A stretch of 64,000 nucleotides of DNA from JBCDHN01 sp965224535 (GCA_965224535.1 CBDCZR010000005.1:1-64000), one strand, 5' to 3'; shown: positions 18,486 through 27,412, numbered from the stretch's first letter. A program made the numbers and translations. The notes: a model not told the origin generated them from the letters alone.

Positions 18486-18728
18486 CCCGCGCAGCTACCT
18501 CTACCTTCACGACTGGATGCTGGACAGCCCCGGCTGTGAAATCGGCCTTTCGGCAAAACTAAACTAAAGCTGCTGCGCGCCAACCCCATGAGCGACGACT
18601 TCGGCTATCCGGACGCTCACACCTGGGTGCTCAACGCGCCGGCAATGTCGCCAACCGATCCGCGTTCCCTGGTAACCATGGAGCTGCGCAACCGCAAGCC
18701 CGCGCGTTGGTCGGTGCGGCTCTACTGA
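18363..18728 (+). pseudogene. 3' fragment of a CBM9/DOMON-like protein gene
   Basis: The plus strand reads as the end of a beta-rich protein: GSGYAKRIDSKFIGAAL, TLQITIPRSYLYL, CEIGLSAK. After a one-base shift at the AAAACTAAACTAAA stretch near 18,560 it continues as DDFGYPDAHTWVLNAP, DPRSLVTMELRN to a stop at 18,728. Pattern and composition recall C-terminal domains of secreted carbohydrate-binding or heme-binding (DOMON-like) proteins. The 5' part is absent because the kinase fragment abuts it head to head. It is not expressible as it stands. Confidence 0.45.
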
Positions 18729-18884
18729 GAGTGGGATTCGGGATAGACGATGGGCCCTAATCCGTCGTCGTCCAGTTCGCCATCATCCTTCTCAAGCGAG
18801 CAAGGTCCAAGAATTCGCAAAATAGCCCCATAATTCCAAGGGGATTCCATAATTTACAGTAGAAACAGGAAAGGTCCGTGGCGG

Positions 18885-19034
18885 ATGAGTGGCAACAGCA
18901 TCGTGCAACGCGCGATGTGTAATACGTGGCTGGCCGATCGGCAAGTGCCATCGATAGAACAACAATGGATCTCCATTCGCTACTCAAATGGAACCAAGAA
19001 ACCGAAAGGCAAGAAGGGAAAATCAGCTAACTAA
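18885..19034 (+). CDS. Small ORF, possible tail of a mobile-element protein
   Basis: A 49-codon open frame starting ATG AGT GGC, ending in a basic KKPKGKKGKSAN tail. No clear ribosome binding site is seen. It ends a few bases before the group II intron 3' end, so it may be the degraded C-terminus of the intron-encoded protein, but I cannot match it to one. Coding status is doubtful. Confidence 0.25.
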   Translation: MSGNSIVQRAMCNTWLADRQVPSIEQQWISIRYSNGTKKPKGKKGKSAN

Positions 19035-19039
19035 CTAAA

Positions 19040-19123
19040 GCATGACGGATCGGAACCGCCCAGTACGGACCCGTACGCTGGGTGGTGTGGGGGGAGCGGG
19101 TTCAAACCCCCGGCCTACCCGAT
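19040..19123 (+). ncRNA. Group II intron 3' end (domains V and VI)
   Basis: The segment ACCGCCCAG-TACGG-ACCC-GTACG-CTGGGTGGT folds into a two-part hairpin of the size and shape of group II intron domain V. It is followed by a second GC-rich hairpin (GGGGG...AACCCCC) and the closing CCTACCCGATTAT, typical of domain VI and the 3' splice end of a common bacterial intron lineage. No reverse transcriptase domain lies in the 1.5 kb upstream, so this is a remnant left after deletion of the intron body. Confidence 0.6.
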
Positions 19124-19153
19124 TATGGCCTGCGTTGGTTGCGAGATTCAGTG

Positions 19154-19639
19154 TCAGCTCTCCCATGCAAGCTCCTCTGGGGTGCCATCGAGGCGGACGG
19201 TCATCGCCAACCATTGGTCGTATTCTTCGGGATCTGGGGAAAAATCGAAAGTGGCGCATTGGGTGCCGGTGTTGAAGGAAACATTGGCGATCCTCAGAGC
19301 TTGGTGGAAATCCTCCCTCGTGATTGATTCGGTATCCTCTGATCCGTAGATCTTCCGGAGAAGCTCGTCGCCAGCGCCATACCCTTCATCGAGGAGGTGA
19401 GCTGTATAGTAGGCCGTGAAGTCCTCGTTCTCCCTGGGCATCGAGGAATATGCGATGTCCGCAAACTCACCCAACCGTTCGAGGAACAGGACAATCTGGG
19501 GCTTACTGTTCGAGTTGTCGCGCTCCCGATTGAAGTGCACGAAAAAGTTGATCCTCCTTCCCCGGAATTGGAGTGGGAAAAGATAGCAACTGTCAGGGCT
19601 CTCAAAGTCGATCTGGTTCAGCTGCTCCATTTCTACCAT
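19154..19639 (-). CDS. DUF2004-like small acidic protein
   Basis: A 161-residue acidic cytoplasmic protein. I start at MVEMEQLNQ because the codons upstream in the same frame do not look coding. Features are a central strand pair (CYLFPLQFRGRRINFFVHF), an acidic helix (EEYDQWLAMTVRLDG) and a final strand. The general arrangement resembles DUF2004-type proteins, which often accompany contact-dependent or SMI1-like immunity genes. The match is by eye only. It is flanked by the intron remnant and the glycosyltransferase. Confidence 0.45.
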   Translation of the reverse strand: MVEMEQLNQIDFESPDSCYLFPLQFRGRRINFFVHFNRERDNSNSKPQIVLFLERLGEFADIAYSSMPRENEDFTAYYTAHLLDEGYGAGDELLRKIYGSEDTESITREDFHQALRIANVSFNTGTQCATFDFSPDPEEYDQWLAMTVRLDGTPEELAWES

Positions 19640-19988
19640 AATAAGGTTCAGGGTGTGGCGCGCGGGAGTCAAGCGTAAATGAGGCAAGGCAGGGCTGAGG
19701 AACGAAGCCCCCTGCCGCAGACCGAGCCACCGACGCTCCACCGCGTCGCTACCACCCGCTTGTGTGTGCCCAGCATGGGCGTTTTAACGGGGTGCATGTC
19801 CCCCGGTGTGAGAATCGATGCTGAAATGATGAAAATCAGAGTAACCAGAAACACTAGCAGAAGCCAACTGCGGCCGGGCAACCGGTCGTGGGGAGGAAGG
19901 CTATGTGCTGGGCCTTGAGCCGACGAACAGAAACCGCATCCGCTGGCCGGATGAATCAGGTGGACTGGCACAACACAGCAAAACCCTC

Positions 19989-21266
19989 CTAACCCCGCGA
20001 CACAACCTCCGTCTTTTGCCGGCCGCGGACCCGGTAGCGAATCCCCGCCCAACGAATCCCCCCAATGGTCGCCGCGCCCAGCACCATCAGCAGGTGAACG
20101 GCCATGTTCAGGGTCGTCGTCACCAGTTCCAAAAGCCGCGCGGGGCGCAGTTGGCGAATCGTCTCGCGGTCGAACTGTTCGTGCAGGTAGGGCTGACGAA
20201 ACACCAGCTTGAGCACGATCATGAAGCCCACGATGCTGAGCGGGATGAAGGCGCGCAGGTCGTTCCAGACCAGTAACCGCCACCAGGACAAGCCCCAGCC
20301 CACCATCCAACTGCCGGTGAAAAACAGGGCCACCCACCAGTAGCGCGGCACGAAGATGCGCACCTGGAAATATTGCCGCCGGCCGAATTCAAACAGCCCC
20401 CGCCAGGTGTAATCGACCGGCGAGAGCGCCATGAGCGAGCGCACGAAAAAGAGCCGGTGGCCGGCTTCTCGCGCCACGCGGGAAATTTGCAGGTCGTCGT
20501 TCACACTGCCGCGCAATTTGCCGGGAACGTCGATTTCGCGGAAAACTTCCGCGGATAGGGCCATGGAACCGCCCCAGAGCAAGGTGTGCCAGCTAGGGCC
20601 GGCCAGGACGCCGATGCCGGAATTGATGTTCGTGGCCACCAACGTGGAAAAACGCCGGGTTTTGGGCAAAAACCAGCGGTAACCGGTGGTCAGCTCCGCT
20701 TCGCCGACGTTAATGGGCGTGACCAGCGTCATGAGCCACTCCGGGCCGCCTACGATGTCGGCATCGGCAAACGCGATGATTTCGTCCCCCGGTTCCAGGT
20801 GCTGGAACGCCGCCAACTGGTTGTGAACCTTTTGGCCTTCGTCCTGCGCCAGGCCCGCGACCACCAAATTCACCTGGCGGGCGCGGCCGGCCTCTTTTTT
20901 GGCGCTGTGCCAGGAATCAATCCCCGGCGCGAGGTTGAGGTGGTCCAGAATTGCCTGCCGGGCGGGATCTTCGGCGGATTGCGTCACGAAAATGAGCCGG
21001 TAGTCCGGGTAATCCTGGTGCAGGATGAGGTCCAGGAAGTGGTCGAAGCTCGGCGAGACGTCTTTGGCGGCGATAATCAGCGTCACGGGCCGGCATCTGG
21101 CGTTTTGCGCCGCTTTTTGCAGCCGGTTGCGCTGCCGGATCAACAGCTTGCGCGAAATCCACGCCTTGAGCGGACCGTAGGCAGCCTGGATGATCCACCA
21201 GGTGCTGATGATTTTGATGAGGATGATGATGGTGGGATCCAAAACTCCGGGCTCGCGCCCATCCAT
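19989..21266 (-). CDS. Family 2 glycosyltransferase, membrane-bound (HpnI/ceramide-glucosyltransferase type)
   Basis: A 425-residue protein starting at MDGREPGVLD. An N-terminal membrane span is followed by a GT-A catalytic domain. VTLIIAAKDV opens the fold, FADADIVGG supplies the metal-binding DAD, and VNDDLQISR fits the second acidic motif. RRQYFQVR corresponds to the (Q/R)XXRW-like acceptor motif. Three C-terminal membrane helices follow. This layout fits enzymes that transfer sugars to membrane lipids, such as hopanoid or ceramide glycosyltransferases. The acceptor cannot be named from the sequence. An alternative start 37 codons upstream lies in poorly coding sequence. Confidence 0.8.
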   Translation of the reverse strand: MDGREPGVLDPTIIILIKIISTWWIIQAAYGPLKAWISRKLLIRQRNRLQKAAQNARCRPVTLIIAAKDVSPSFDHFLDLILHQDYPDYRLIFVTQSAEDPARQAILDHLNLAPGIDSWHSAKKEAGRARQVNLVVAGLAQDEGQKVHNQLAAFQHLEPGDEIIAFADADIVGGPEWLMTLVTPINVGEAELTTGYRWFLPKTRRFSTLVATNINSGIGVLAGPSWHTLLWGGSMALSAEVFREIDVPGKLRGSVNDDLQISRVAREAGHRLFFVRSLMALSPVDYTWRGLFEFGRRQYFQVRIFVPRYWWVALFFTGSWMVGWGLSWWRLLVWNDLRAFIPLSIVGFMIVLKLVFRQPYLHEQFDRETIRQLRPARLLELVTTTLNMAVHLLMVLGAATIGGIRWAGIRYRVRGRQKTEVVSRG

Positions 21267-21447
21267 AGCTAGATGAGTGTCAGGGTCAAGCGGGGGGACC
21301 CAAAAGAACGCGGCGGGGACTTTTAGTCGATTTTTAGTCACCGCGAAGGCAAAATTCAGGTCCGCGGCGAACTTCACTCCCTAGCTTTGGAAAAACTGGC
21401 GCAGAGTGATGGTTGCGCCGCGCGGCCGCCTCCCTATCAATGCCACC

Positions 21448-24138
21448 ATGGCCGATGACGCCCAACTTTTGCCTGGCGGCGGGTTGATTCTTCCCGCGGA
21501 ATTCGACCTTCCGCGAAAAATCCACCGCGCCTTCGCGGAAAACACCGCCGCAGGCATCCTGACCCTGGCCACCGGCCACATCGACGATGCTTTGCCGCCG
21601 GCGCTGAGTTTTTGGCGCGCGTTCGGGCACGATTACCTGACCAAGCTGTGCCAAAGCCCGCCCACCGAGCCGGATGCAGGCTGGCAACCCGTTCCCGCGC
21701 CTAACGCGGATGCTTTGCAAAATCGCGTCGCCGCCGCGCCTCCTGCGCCGGGCATGGAGTACCTGAGCGCGGAGGTTTTGGCCGAAACCTGGCAAAATCT
21801 GGACGCCCACGTCTGCGCGGAGACCGATTCCGGCGAAGACCTGGAAACCTGGCTCAAAGCGCGCAACCCGCTCTGGCGTCTCGTCGGCCGCGTCACCTTT
21901 CACCTGGCCGAAAACAAACGCAGCGAGTTGTTCCCGTTCGCGTTCCTGGCGACTTACACGCACCGGCTTAGCTCGCAGAGTAAATTGCAATACCTCCCCC
22001 TGGGGAAGGCGGTGAAAGAATACGCCGGGAAGAAGGACACGCGCACCTTGCAGAGCCTGCTTGCGCCGGTGCAGAAAGCGGCCGAAAACTCGGCGTTCGC
22101 GCGAAAATTGCTCGACAGCCGCCACGTTTTTCAGGCGCTGGCCTGGAGCCCGGATGAGGCCTTCGAATATCTGCAGGCTGCTTCGGATTTCGAGGCGGCG
22201 GGCATCATCGCCAAGGTGCCGGACTGGTGGAAGGGCGGACGTCCCTCGCGGCCGCGGGTCACCGTAAACCTGGACTCTCAGGACCTGTGCATGGGCGGGC
22301 TCAACGCACTGCTGTCGTTCCAAGTCGGCGCAGCGCTGAATGGCGAGCCGCTCAGCGCGGAGGAGTGGAAGAAGCTGGTGGATTCGTCGTCCGGGCTGGT
22401 GTCGATCAAGGGTCAATGGGTCGAGGTGGATCGCGAAAAACTCGGTGAAGCCATGGAGCACTGGAAAAAGGTGGAAGGCGCGGCGGCGGCCGGCGGGCTG
22501 AATTTTGCCGAGGGGATGCGGATGCTGGCCGGTTTTCGCGAGCTGGGCTCCGGCGTGGATGGCGTGGATGGCGTGGATGAGGCGCTGGAAGGCGGAGGCG
22601 ATTGGACGCAAATCACCGCCGGCGGCAAGTTGCGCGAGATTTTGGCTCAAATTCGCGACCCGGGCGAAATTCAGGCGATCAAACCTAACAAAACACTCAA
22701 AGCGACGCTGCGGCCCTACCAGTTGGATGGGTTCAACTGGCTGTGGTTTATGCATCAGTTAGGACTGGGCGCGTGTTTGGCCGACGACATGGGGTTAGGC
22801 AAAACCATCCAGGTCATCGCCACGCTTTTGAAGGCGAAAGGGACGAAGGCCGCCCAAAAAAAGCCCAGCTTGTTGGTTGTACCTGCATCGCTCGTCGGAA
22901 ATTGGCGGGCGGAAATCGAGAAATTCGCCCCCAGCCTGAAGGTCTTCTTCGCCCACCCATCGCAGACGCCCAAGGAGGAGTTGGAATCGCCGGATTTCGC
23001 GAAATTTCACGCCGTCATCACCACCTACAGCATGCTGCGGCGCATCCCGGCGATTTCCGAGCAAACGTGGAATTTTCTGGTTCTCGACGAAGCGCAGGCG
23101 ATCAAAAATCCCGGCACCGCGCAGACAAAATCGGTCAAGGCGATCGACGCGCGGCATCGCCTGGCCCTAACCGGCACGCCAATCGAAAACAACGTCACCG
23201 ATCTGTGGTCGCTCTTCGATTTTTTGAACCCCGGCCTGCTCGGCACGGCGTCGAAGTTCAAGCGCGCGGTCAAATCGATGAAAGAGGCCGGGCACGGTTA
23301 TGCGCCGCTACGCCGGCTGGTTGCGCCCTACATTTTGCGCCGGTTGAAGACGGACAAGAGCGTCATCGCCGACTTGCCGGACAAAACGGAGGTGAACACA
23401 AATTGCGCCCTAACCAAGACACAAGCCGCCGTCTACCAGCGCAACGTCAAGCAGCTGGCCGAAGACTTGGCCGCGCCGGAAACCGAAGGCATTCAGCGCA
23501 AGGGCCTGGTCCTCACCTACCTCATGCGCTTCAAGCAAATTTGCGATCATCCCGCGTTGTTGTCCGGCAGCGGTAACTTTGAACCTAAGCACAGCGGAAA
23601 ACTCCGCCGCTTGGCCGCAATTGCCGAAGAAATCGCCTCGCGGGGCGAAAAAATGCTCGTTTTCACCCAATTTCGCGAAATGACCGCGCCGTTGGCCGAG
23701 TTTTTGGAGCAAAGTTTCGCCAGGCCGGGGTTATTGCTCCACGGCGGCACGGCGGTGAAGCGCCGCCAAAAACTCGTCGACCAATTTCAGGATCCCGGCG
23801 GCCCACCGTTCTTCGTCATCTCGCTGAAGGCCGGCGGCACGGGTTTGAACCTCACGGCGGCTTCCCACGTCGTCCACTTCGACCGCTGGTGGAATCCGGC
23901 GGTGGAAAATCAGGCGACGGACCGCGCCTTTCGCATCGGCCAGAAGCGCAACGTCCTCGTGCACAAATTCGTCTGTCCGGGCACGATCGAAGAGAAGATC
24001 GACGAACTGATTTCGGCGAAAAAAGACATCGCCGAGCAAATCATCGAGCAAGACGGCCCGCAGCAGGTTTTGAGCGAAATGAGCGATGAGGCGTTGCTCG
24101 ACTTCGTGGCGATCGACTTGGATTCGGCGGTGTTTTGA
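21448..24138 (+). CDS. SNF2-family DEAD/DEAH helicase
   Basis: An 896-residue protein with a SNF2/Rad54-like ATPase core. Motif I is ADDMGLGKTIQ (about residue 450), motif II is LVLDEAQAIKN (DEAQ), and motif III is LTGTPIENN. The second lobe has LLHGGTAVKRRQKLV, SLKAGGTGLNLTAASH and QATDRAFRIGQ. The N-terminal 440 residues include a SNF2-associated region common in bacterial HepA-like proteins and a short 9-base repeat coding GVDGVDGVDE. Such enzymes remodel protein-DNA complexes or help recycle RNA polymerase, but the substrate here is unknown. I prefer the ATG at 21,448 (MADDAQLLPGG) over one 14 codons earlier. Confidence 0.88.
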   Translation: MADDAQLLPGGGLILPAEFDLPRKIHRAFAENTAAGILTLATGHIDDALPPALSFWRAFGHDYLTKLCQSPPTEPDAGWQPVPAPNADALQNRVAAAPPAPGMEYLSAEVLAETWQNLDAHVCAETDSGEDLETWLKARNPLWRLVGRVTFHLAENKRSELFPFAFLATYTHRLSSQSKLQYLPLGKAVKEYAGKKDTRTLQSLLAPVQKAAENSAFARKLLDSRHVFQALAWSPDEAFEYLQAASDFEAAGIIAKVPDWWKGGRPSRPRVTVNLDSQDLCMGGLNALLSFQVGAALNGEPLSAEEWKKLVDSSSGLVSIKGQWVEVDREKLGEAMEHWKKVEGAAAAGGLNFAEGMRMLAGFRELGSGVDGVDGVDEALEGGGDWTQITAGGKLREILAQIRDPGEIQAIKPNKTLKATLRPYQLDGFNWLWFMHQLGLGACLADDMGLGKTIQVIATLLKAKGTKAAQKKPSLLVVPASLVGNWRAEIEKFAPSLKVFFAHPSQTPKEELESPDFAKFHAVITTYSMLRRIPAISEQTWNFLVLDEAQAIKNPGTAQTKSVKAIDARHRLALTGTPIENNVTDLWSLFDFLNPGLLGTASKFKRAVKSMKEAGHGYAPLRRLVAPYILRRLKTDKSVIADLPDKTEVNTNCALTKTQAAVYQRNVKQLAEDLAAPETEGIQRKGLVLTYLMRFKQICDHPALLSGSGNFEPKHSGKLRRLAAIAEEIASRGEKMLVFTQFREMTAPLAEFLEQSFARPGLLLHGGTAVKRRQKLVDQFQDPGGPPFFVISLKAGGTGLNLTAASHVVHFDRWWNPAVENQATDRAFRIGQKRNVLVHKFVCPGTIEEKIDELISAKKDIAEQIIEQDGPQQVLSEMSDEALLDFVAIDLDSAVF

Positions 24139-24175
24139 TGGAGCCTCGCACGAAGACACGAAGGACGGACGCCGG

Positions 24176-25336
24176 CTATAACAGCCGGGAAATGTGCTCC
24201 AACGCGAGCAAGGCGTAGCTGGTCACAAGGATCGGGTCGTCCTCCCACCAGCGCGAGGATCCTTCGTTGATCCAGGAGCCGTCGGCCTGCTGCGTGTCGA
24301 AGAGCTTCAGGGCCAGTTTTTCCTTCCAATCCACCTTGGCGCCGCCGGCCAGTTTCAGCTCGCCGGTACCGCTCACGGCCAGGGCTTTTGCCATGGTGTG
24401 GAAGTAGTAAAACAGCCCCTGGGCGCCCATGCCGGGGTTTTCTTCGACGGTGTAGTTTTTGCCGAGCCACTCGTTCACGGCGGCGATGCGCGGGTCGTTG
24501 GGATCCATCTCGGCGTAAATGAAGCTGAGAAGGCCGGCGTAGCTCATGCTGCCGTAGGAACGCAGGGCAACTTTGCCGTCCGCCACTTCTTTTTCGCCCG
24601 CTTTGCTATCACCGGGAAAGTAGACGAAACCACCGCGATTCTCATCGGTTTCCGCCAGGTAGGACTCCAGGTTCGGTTCCAGGTTCTGGCATTTGGAGAC
24701 GAACTCGATGGCCGCGCCCCAGTCCAGTTGCATGCCGACCCCGCCGGGCCGATCGCTCAAAACCTGGCGCGAGTAGTAGAGCGCCTCCATGGCCAGGTGA
24801 GTGTTTGACATGTCGCTGTGCGGGTGCGAGCCGCCGTAGCCAATTCCGCCGTCCATGGGGTTGTCCGCTTTGCCGCGCTCGTCGAAATCCGCCTGTTGGT
24901 TGATCAAGAAACGGCGCGCCTGTCGAATGGCTTCTTCCACCCCGGGCCGGTCGGGAATATGGAGGAGCGCCATCATGGAAAGCGAGGTGTTGTAGGTGGC
25001 CAAACCCTTGCCGTAAATGGCGCCGTTGCGGTGTTGCTTGGAGAGGAGAAACTCGTAGCCCTTCAGCGCTGGAGCCGGAATTTCGTCCAAATCCCGCTCC
25101 GGGTTGCTCATGATCGCGGAGAGCGGCAGGGCGGTGAGCGCGGGGTAGGTTTCATCGCCCCAGTGGCCCGCTTCCGTCTGTTTGGAGAGCAAAAATTCCA
25201 AGCCGCGGTCGATGTGGCGCTGAATCTCCAATTTGAGCGACAAATTCCCCTTGGCATGGTGCAAACGCCGTTCCTGTGCGTCAGCAAGGCAAAGGCTGAG
25301 GCCGGCAAAGAGAAGGAGGGGTAGGAGCGATCTCAT
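24176..25336 (-). CDS. Secreted prenyltransferase/squalene-oxidase repeat protein
   Basis: A 386-residue protein with a signal peptide (MRSLLPLLLFAGLSLCLADA). Alpha-alpha barrel repeats of the squalene-hopene-cyclase class follow: GLEFLLSKQTEAGHWG, KGYEFLLSKQHRNGAIYG, ARRFLINQQADF and LFDTQQADGSWI, each with the QW-like Q...G.W ending. The DXDD catalytic motif of true cyclases is not seen, so it is probably a non-enzymatic barrel protein common in planctomycete and verrucomicrobial genomes. Its ATG overlaps the stop of the YdjY-like gene upstream, so they form one transcription unit. Confidence 0.8.
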   Translation of the reverse strand: MRSLLPLLLFAGLSLCLADAQERRLHHAKGNLSLKLEIQRHIDRGLEFLLSKQTEAGHWGDETYPALTALPLSAIMSNPERDLDEIPAPALKGYEFLLSKQHRNGAIYGKGLATYNTSLSMMALLHIPDRPGVEEAIRQARRFLINQQADFDERGKADNPMDGGIGYGGSHPHSDMSNTHLAMEALYYSRQVLSDRPGGVGMQLDWGAAIEFVSKCQNLEPNLESYLAETDENRGGFVYFPGDSKAGEKEVADGKVALRSYGSMSYAGLLSFIYAEMDPNDPRIAAVNEWLGKNYTVEENPGMGAQGLFYYFHTMAKALAVSGTGELKLAGGAKVDWKEKLALKLFDTQQADGSWINEGSSRWWEDDPILVTSYALLALEHISRLL

Positions 25337-26106
25337 TTCGTGGATTCTTTCGTCTTGGGTTGATTTTTTGGAGCGTTTTTCGCCGCCGCGGGTCGAAAAA
25401 TGATGGTCACGGGCGTCTCCATGGCCGGGATGTTAGGACGAATCGGGAACCAGTTTTCGTCATCCAAGGCGCGGGGGTGCGGCGTGTTGAACATCGCCAA
25501 CGGATCGCGGTAAATCGCTAAAATCGAGCCTTCTTGCTCCGCCTGAAACCTGCCGTCGACCACCTCGCTGCCGGTGTAAGTCCAGGGCGCCGGTTCCATG
25601 GCCGAATCTCCGCGTTCGTCGCGAATCAGCCCGCACAGCGGGTTGTCGATCGAGCCCGGCCAGGTCACGAACACGTCGATTCCGTCCCCGGCGGGCTCCG
25701 GTTCCGGCAACTCGCCCGGCGGGTAAAAATCGTGGAACAACTCCCCGTCGCCACTTTTGAAGCGCAGCAGTTTCAGCACCACGTTGAGGTTGGACGGGGA
25801 AATTTCCGTGGTGAGGAGCGATTCGTGATCCTTGCCGTCCACGTGAACCAGGACGTACTCCAAAATGCCCTCGGTCATGTTGACCACGCCAGGAAAGCGG
25901 ATTTCCCGCGATTTTCCGTCAAATTCGATCGCGCCGAGCTTGAATTTTGTCTCGGAAATCTGTTCGACGGCGGGTTTGGCCGGTTTTTCGGCACTTTGAG
26001 GCGCCGTGGGCGGTTTTGGCGATTTGGGCGACTTTGGCGACTTGGGATCCTCCGCCTGCCCGAGGGCGAGGCTGGCGAATGAGAGGATGAGGGCAATGGA
26101 TCGCAT
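25333..26106 (-). CDS. YdjY-domain secreted protein
   Basis: A 257-residue protein that starts at the ATG giving a signal peptide (MRSIALILSFASLALG). A low-complexity Lys-Ser-Pro repeat (KSPKSPKSPKPP) acts as a linker. The main domain contains IRFPGVVNMTEGILEYVLV, KDHESLLTTEISPSNL and LKLLRFKSGD, the pattern of the YdjY family found with ferredoxin-type operons in enterobacteria and as lone secreted proteins in PVC bacteria. The function is not established. It overlaps the downstream terpene-cyclase-like gene by four bases. A longer frame extending to 26,613 crosses uppS and is not real. Confidence 0.75.
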   Translation of the reverse strand: MRSIALILSFASLALGQAEDPKSPKSPKSPKPPTAPQSAEKPAKPAVEQISETKFKLGAIEFDGKSREIRFPGVVNMTEGILEYVLVHVDGKDHESLLTTEISPSNLNVVLKLLRFKSGDGELFHDFYPPGELPEPEPAGDGIDVFVTWPGSIDNPLCGLIRDERGDSAMEPAPWTYTGSEVVDGRFQAEQEGSILAIYRDPLAMFNTPHPRALDDENWFPIRPNIPAMETPVTIIFRPAAAKNAPKNQPKTKESTK

Positions 26107-26265
26107 GTCGAACAACCAACACCGGGCGCTTGCGGATTTCAACGGTCGAAACGCGGCCACGCGGGTTTTCTTGGGAAACTCACGCCCCTCAAATCGCGCG
26201 GACAACCGGATTTTGCGCTTGCGACTCCCGCTACGCCGGGCGCAAATTACGGTCTGCACCCAACC

Positions 26266-26979
26266 ATGGCCTCTCCCACCTCCACCATCCCCAAACACAT
26301 CGCCATCATCATGGATGGCAACGGCCGTTGGGCGAAGGAGCGCGGATTGCCGCGTAGCGAGGGCCATCGCGCAGGCGCGGAATCGGTCCGCGAGATCGTG
26401 GAAGCCTGCAACGTGCTGGGCGTGGAGTTTTTGACGCTCTACGCGTTTAGCTCCGAAAATTGGCGCCGCCCGAAAAAGGAAATCGACGCGTTGATGCGGC
26501 TTTTGGAGCGATTTTTGAAGGAAAAGGGCAAGGAACTGCAGGATCAAAACATCCGGCTCCAGGCGATCGGCCGCCTCAATGATTTGCCGGAAAATTGCCA
26601 GCGCGCCTTGCACGATTCCATCAACGCCACGTCGGGAAATTCCGGCCTAACCCTGGTTTTGGCGCTCAGCTACGGCGGGCGGGAGGAGATCATCGACGGC
26701 ATCAAGAGCCTCTACCGCCACATTGAGGAAGGCCACGTGGACATCGGCATGCTGGACCCGGATCTCTTCGGCAAGCACCTCTACACCCGCTACTATCCCG
26801 ATCCGGACCTGATGATTCGCACCTCCGGGGAAATGCGGCTCTCCAACTTTTTGCTCTGGCAGCTCAGCTACGCGGAAATCGTCATCACCAAGAAAATGTG
26901 GCCGGATTTCCGCAAGGACGACCTCCACGCCGCGCTGGAGGAATTCGCCCAACGTCAGCGGCGGTTTGGAGGGGTTTGA
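26266..26979 (+). CDS. uppS: Isoprenyl transferase (undecaprenyl diphosphate synthase type)
   Basis: A 237-residue cis-prenyltransferase. HIAIIMDGNGRWA near residue 10 holds the catalytic Asp and the diphosphate-binding GNGRWA. GHRAGAESV follows, then FLTLYAFSSENW with the substrate-binding Asn-Trp. DLMIRTSGEMRLSNFLLWQ is the C-terminal signature with RTSGE and R-S contacts. It makes the C55 lipid carrier for peptidoglycan and surface polysaccharide from FPP and IPP. Its length matches the family. It is the last ordinary gene before the CRISPR locus; its stop is 18 bases from the left flanking repeat. Confidence 0.95.
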   Translation: MASPTSTIPKHIAIIMDGNGRWAKERGLPRSEGHRAGAESVREIVEACNVLGVEFLTLYAFSSENWRRPKKEIDALMRLLERFLKEKGKELQDQNIRLQAIGRLNDLPENCQRALHDSINATSGNSGLTLVLALSYGGREEIIDGIKSLYRHIEEGHVDIGMLDPDLFGKHLYTRYYPDPDLMIRTSGEMRLSNFLLWQLSYAEIVITKKMWPDFRKDDLHAALEEFAQRQRRFGGV

Positions 26980-26997
26980 ACCTGAACGATATCAAGT

Positions 26998-27032
26998 TAG
27001 GGCCCGTTTGAATCCAAGCCAGTTTTTACGGC
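26998..27032 (+). repeat. Left copy of 35-bp direct repeat flanking the CRISPR locus
   Basis: TAGGG, three bases, then GTTTGAATC.A.GCCAG and TTTTTA.GGC. The same string recurs at 33,294-33,328 with six differences in 35. The two copies bracket both arrays, cas12b and the cas3 stub. The left copy overlaps the degenerate end of the type I-E array by three bases. Confidence 0.7.
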
Positions 27033-27119
27033 CACTCCCTCACGCGGGTGGGGAAAACGCGGCGACACTGTAGCACTCGGCCCGCGCCACCGGACCATCC
27101 CCACGCGGGTGGGGAAAAC
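27030..27119 (-). CRISPR. Type I-E CRISPR array with one spacer
   Basis: Two 29-base repeats (27,030-27,058 and 27,091-27,119) flank a 32-base spacer (27,059-27,090), exactly the 61-base period of type I-E. On the minus strand the good repeat reads GTTTTCCCC-ACCCGCGT-GGGGATGGTCCG, which matches the E. coli pattern GTGTTCCCC-n8-GGGGATAAACCG. The left copy is altered in its outer third, as expected for the leader-distal terminal repeat. The leader should therefore lie to the right, where an AT-rich stretch begins at 27,120. No type I-E cas genes remain except the cas3 stub at 32,950-33,252. Confidence 0.85.
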
Positions 27120-27305
27120 GCTCAATTTTCAACGAGTTACGACCATAATTTCTAGAATCAGGTGGGTTGGAGGCTCAAAACGGCACATTTTCTTCTTCGA
27201 TCCATTTCTCCGCGATGAGTTGCAAACCACTCAAATTCACATTCTTCCGATTCGTCTCCCCTTACTCCTCACTTATGACGTTGCCTCACTCTAACTAACA
27301 CGCTG

Positions 27306-27412
27306 CCGCCACAAACCGACTCAAATCGCGGGGGCTGCAGCGCGATCGCCAAATTCGGAAACCCGACCGATCAAGATCCGCCACAAACCGACTCAAATCG
27401 CGGGGGCTGCAG
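27306..27412 (-). CRISPR. Type V-B CRISPR array with one spacer
   Basis: Two identical 36-base repeats (27,306-27,341 and 27,377-27,412) flank a 35-base spacer (27,342-27,376). Read on the minus strand the repeat begins GCTGCAGCCCCC and ends GATTTGAGTCGGTTTGTGGCGG when taken in two pieces (GATTTGAGTCGG, TTTGTGGCGG). That ending resembles the GATCTGAG...GTGGCAC end of the A. acidoterrestris Cas12b repeat. Minus orientation is also favoured by the tracrRNA candidate and by cas12b itself. The sequence is unlike the nearby type I-E repeat. Confidence 0.85.

Noticed and set aside
21334..22755. A 473-codon minus-strand frame near the SNF2 gene
   Set aside because: It is a mirror of the helicase N-terminal region, with His/Arg-rich low-complexity content and no motif.
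26107..26613. N-terminal extension of the YdjY-like gene
   Set aside because: It would cross the uppS coding region and places the signal peptide 168 residues inside the protein.
27109..27294. Short open frame between the two CRISPR arrays
   Set aside because: It starts inside a type I-E repeat, has no ribosome binding site and its protein has no domain-like pattern. The region is better read as leader DNA.
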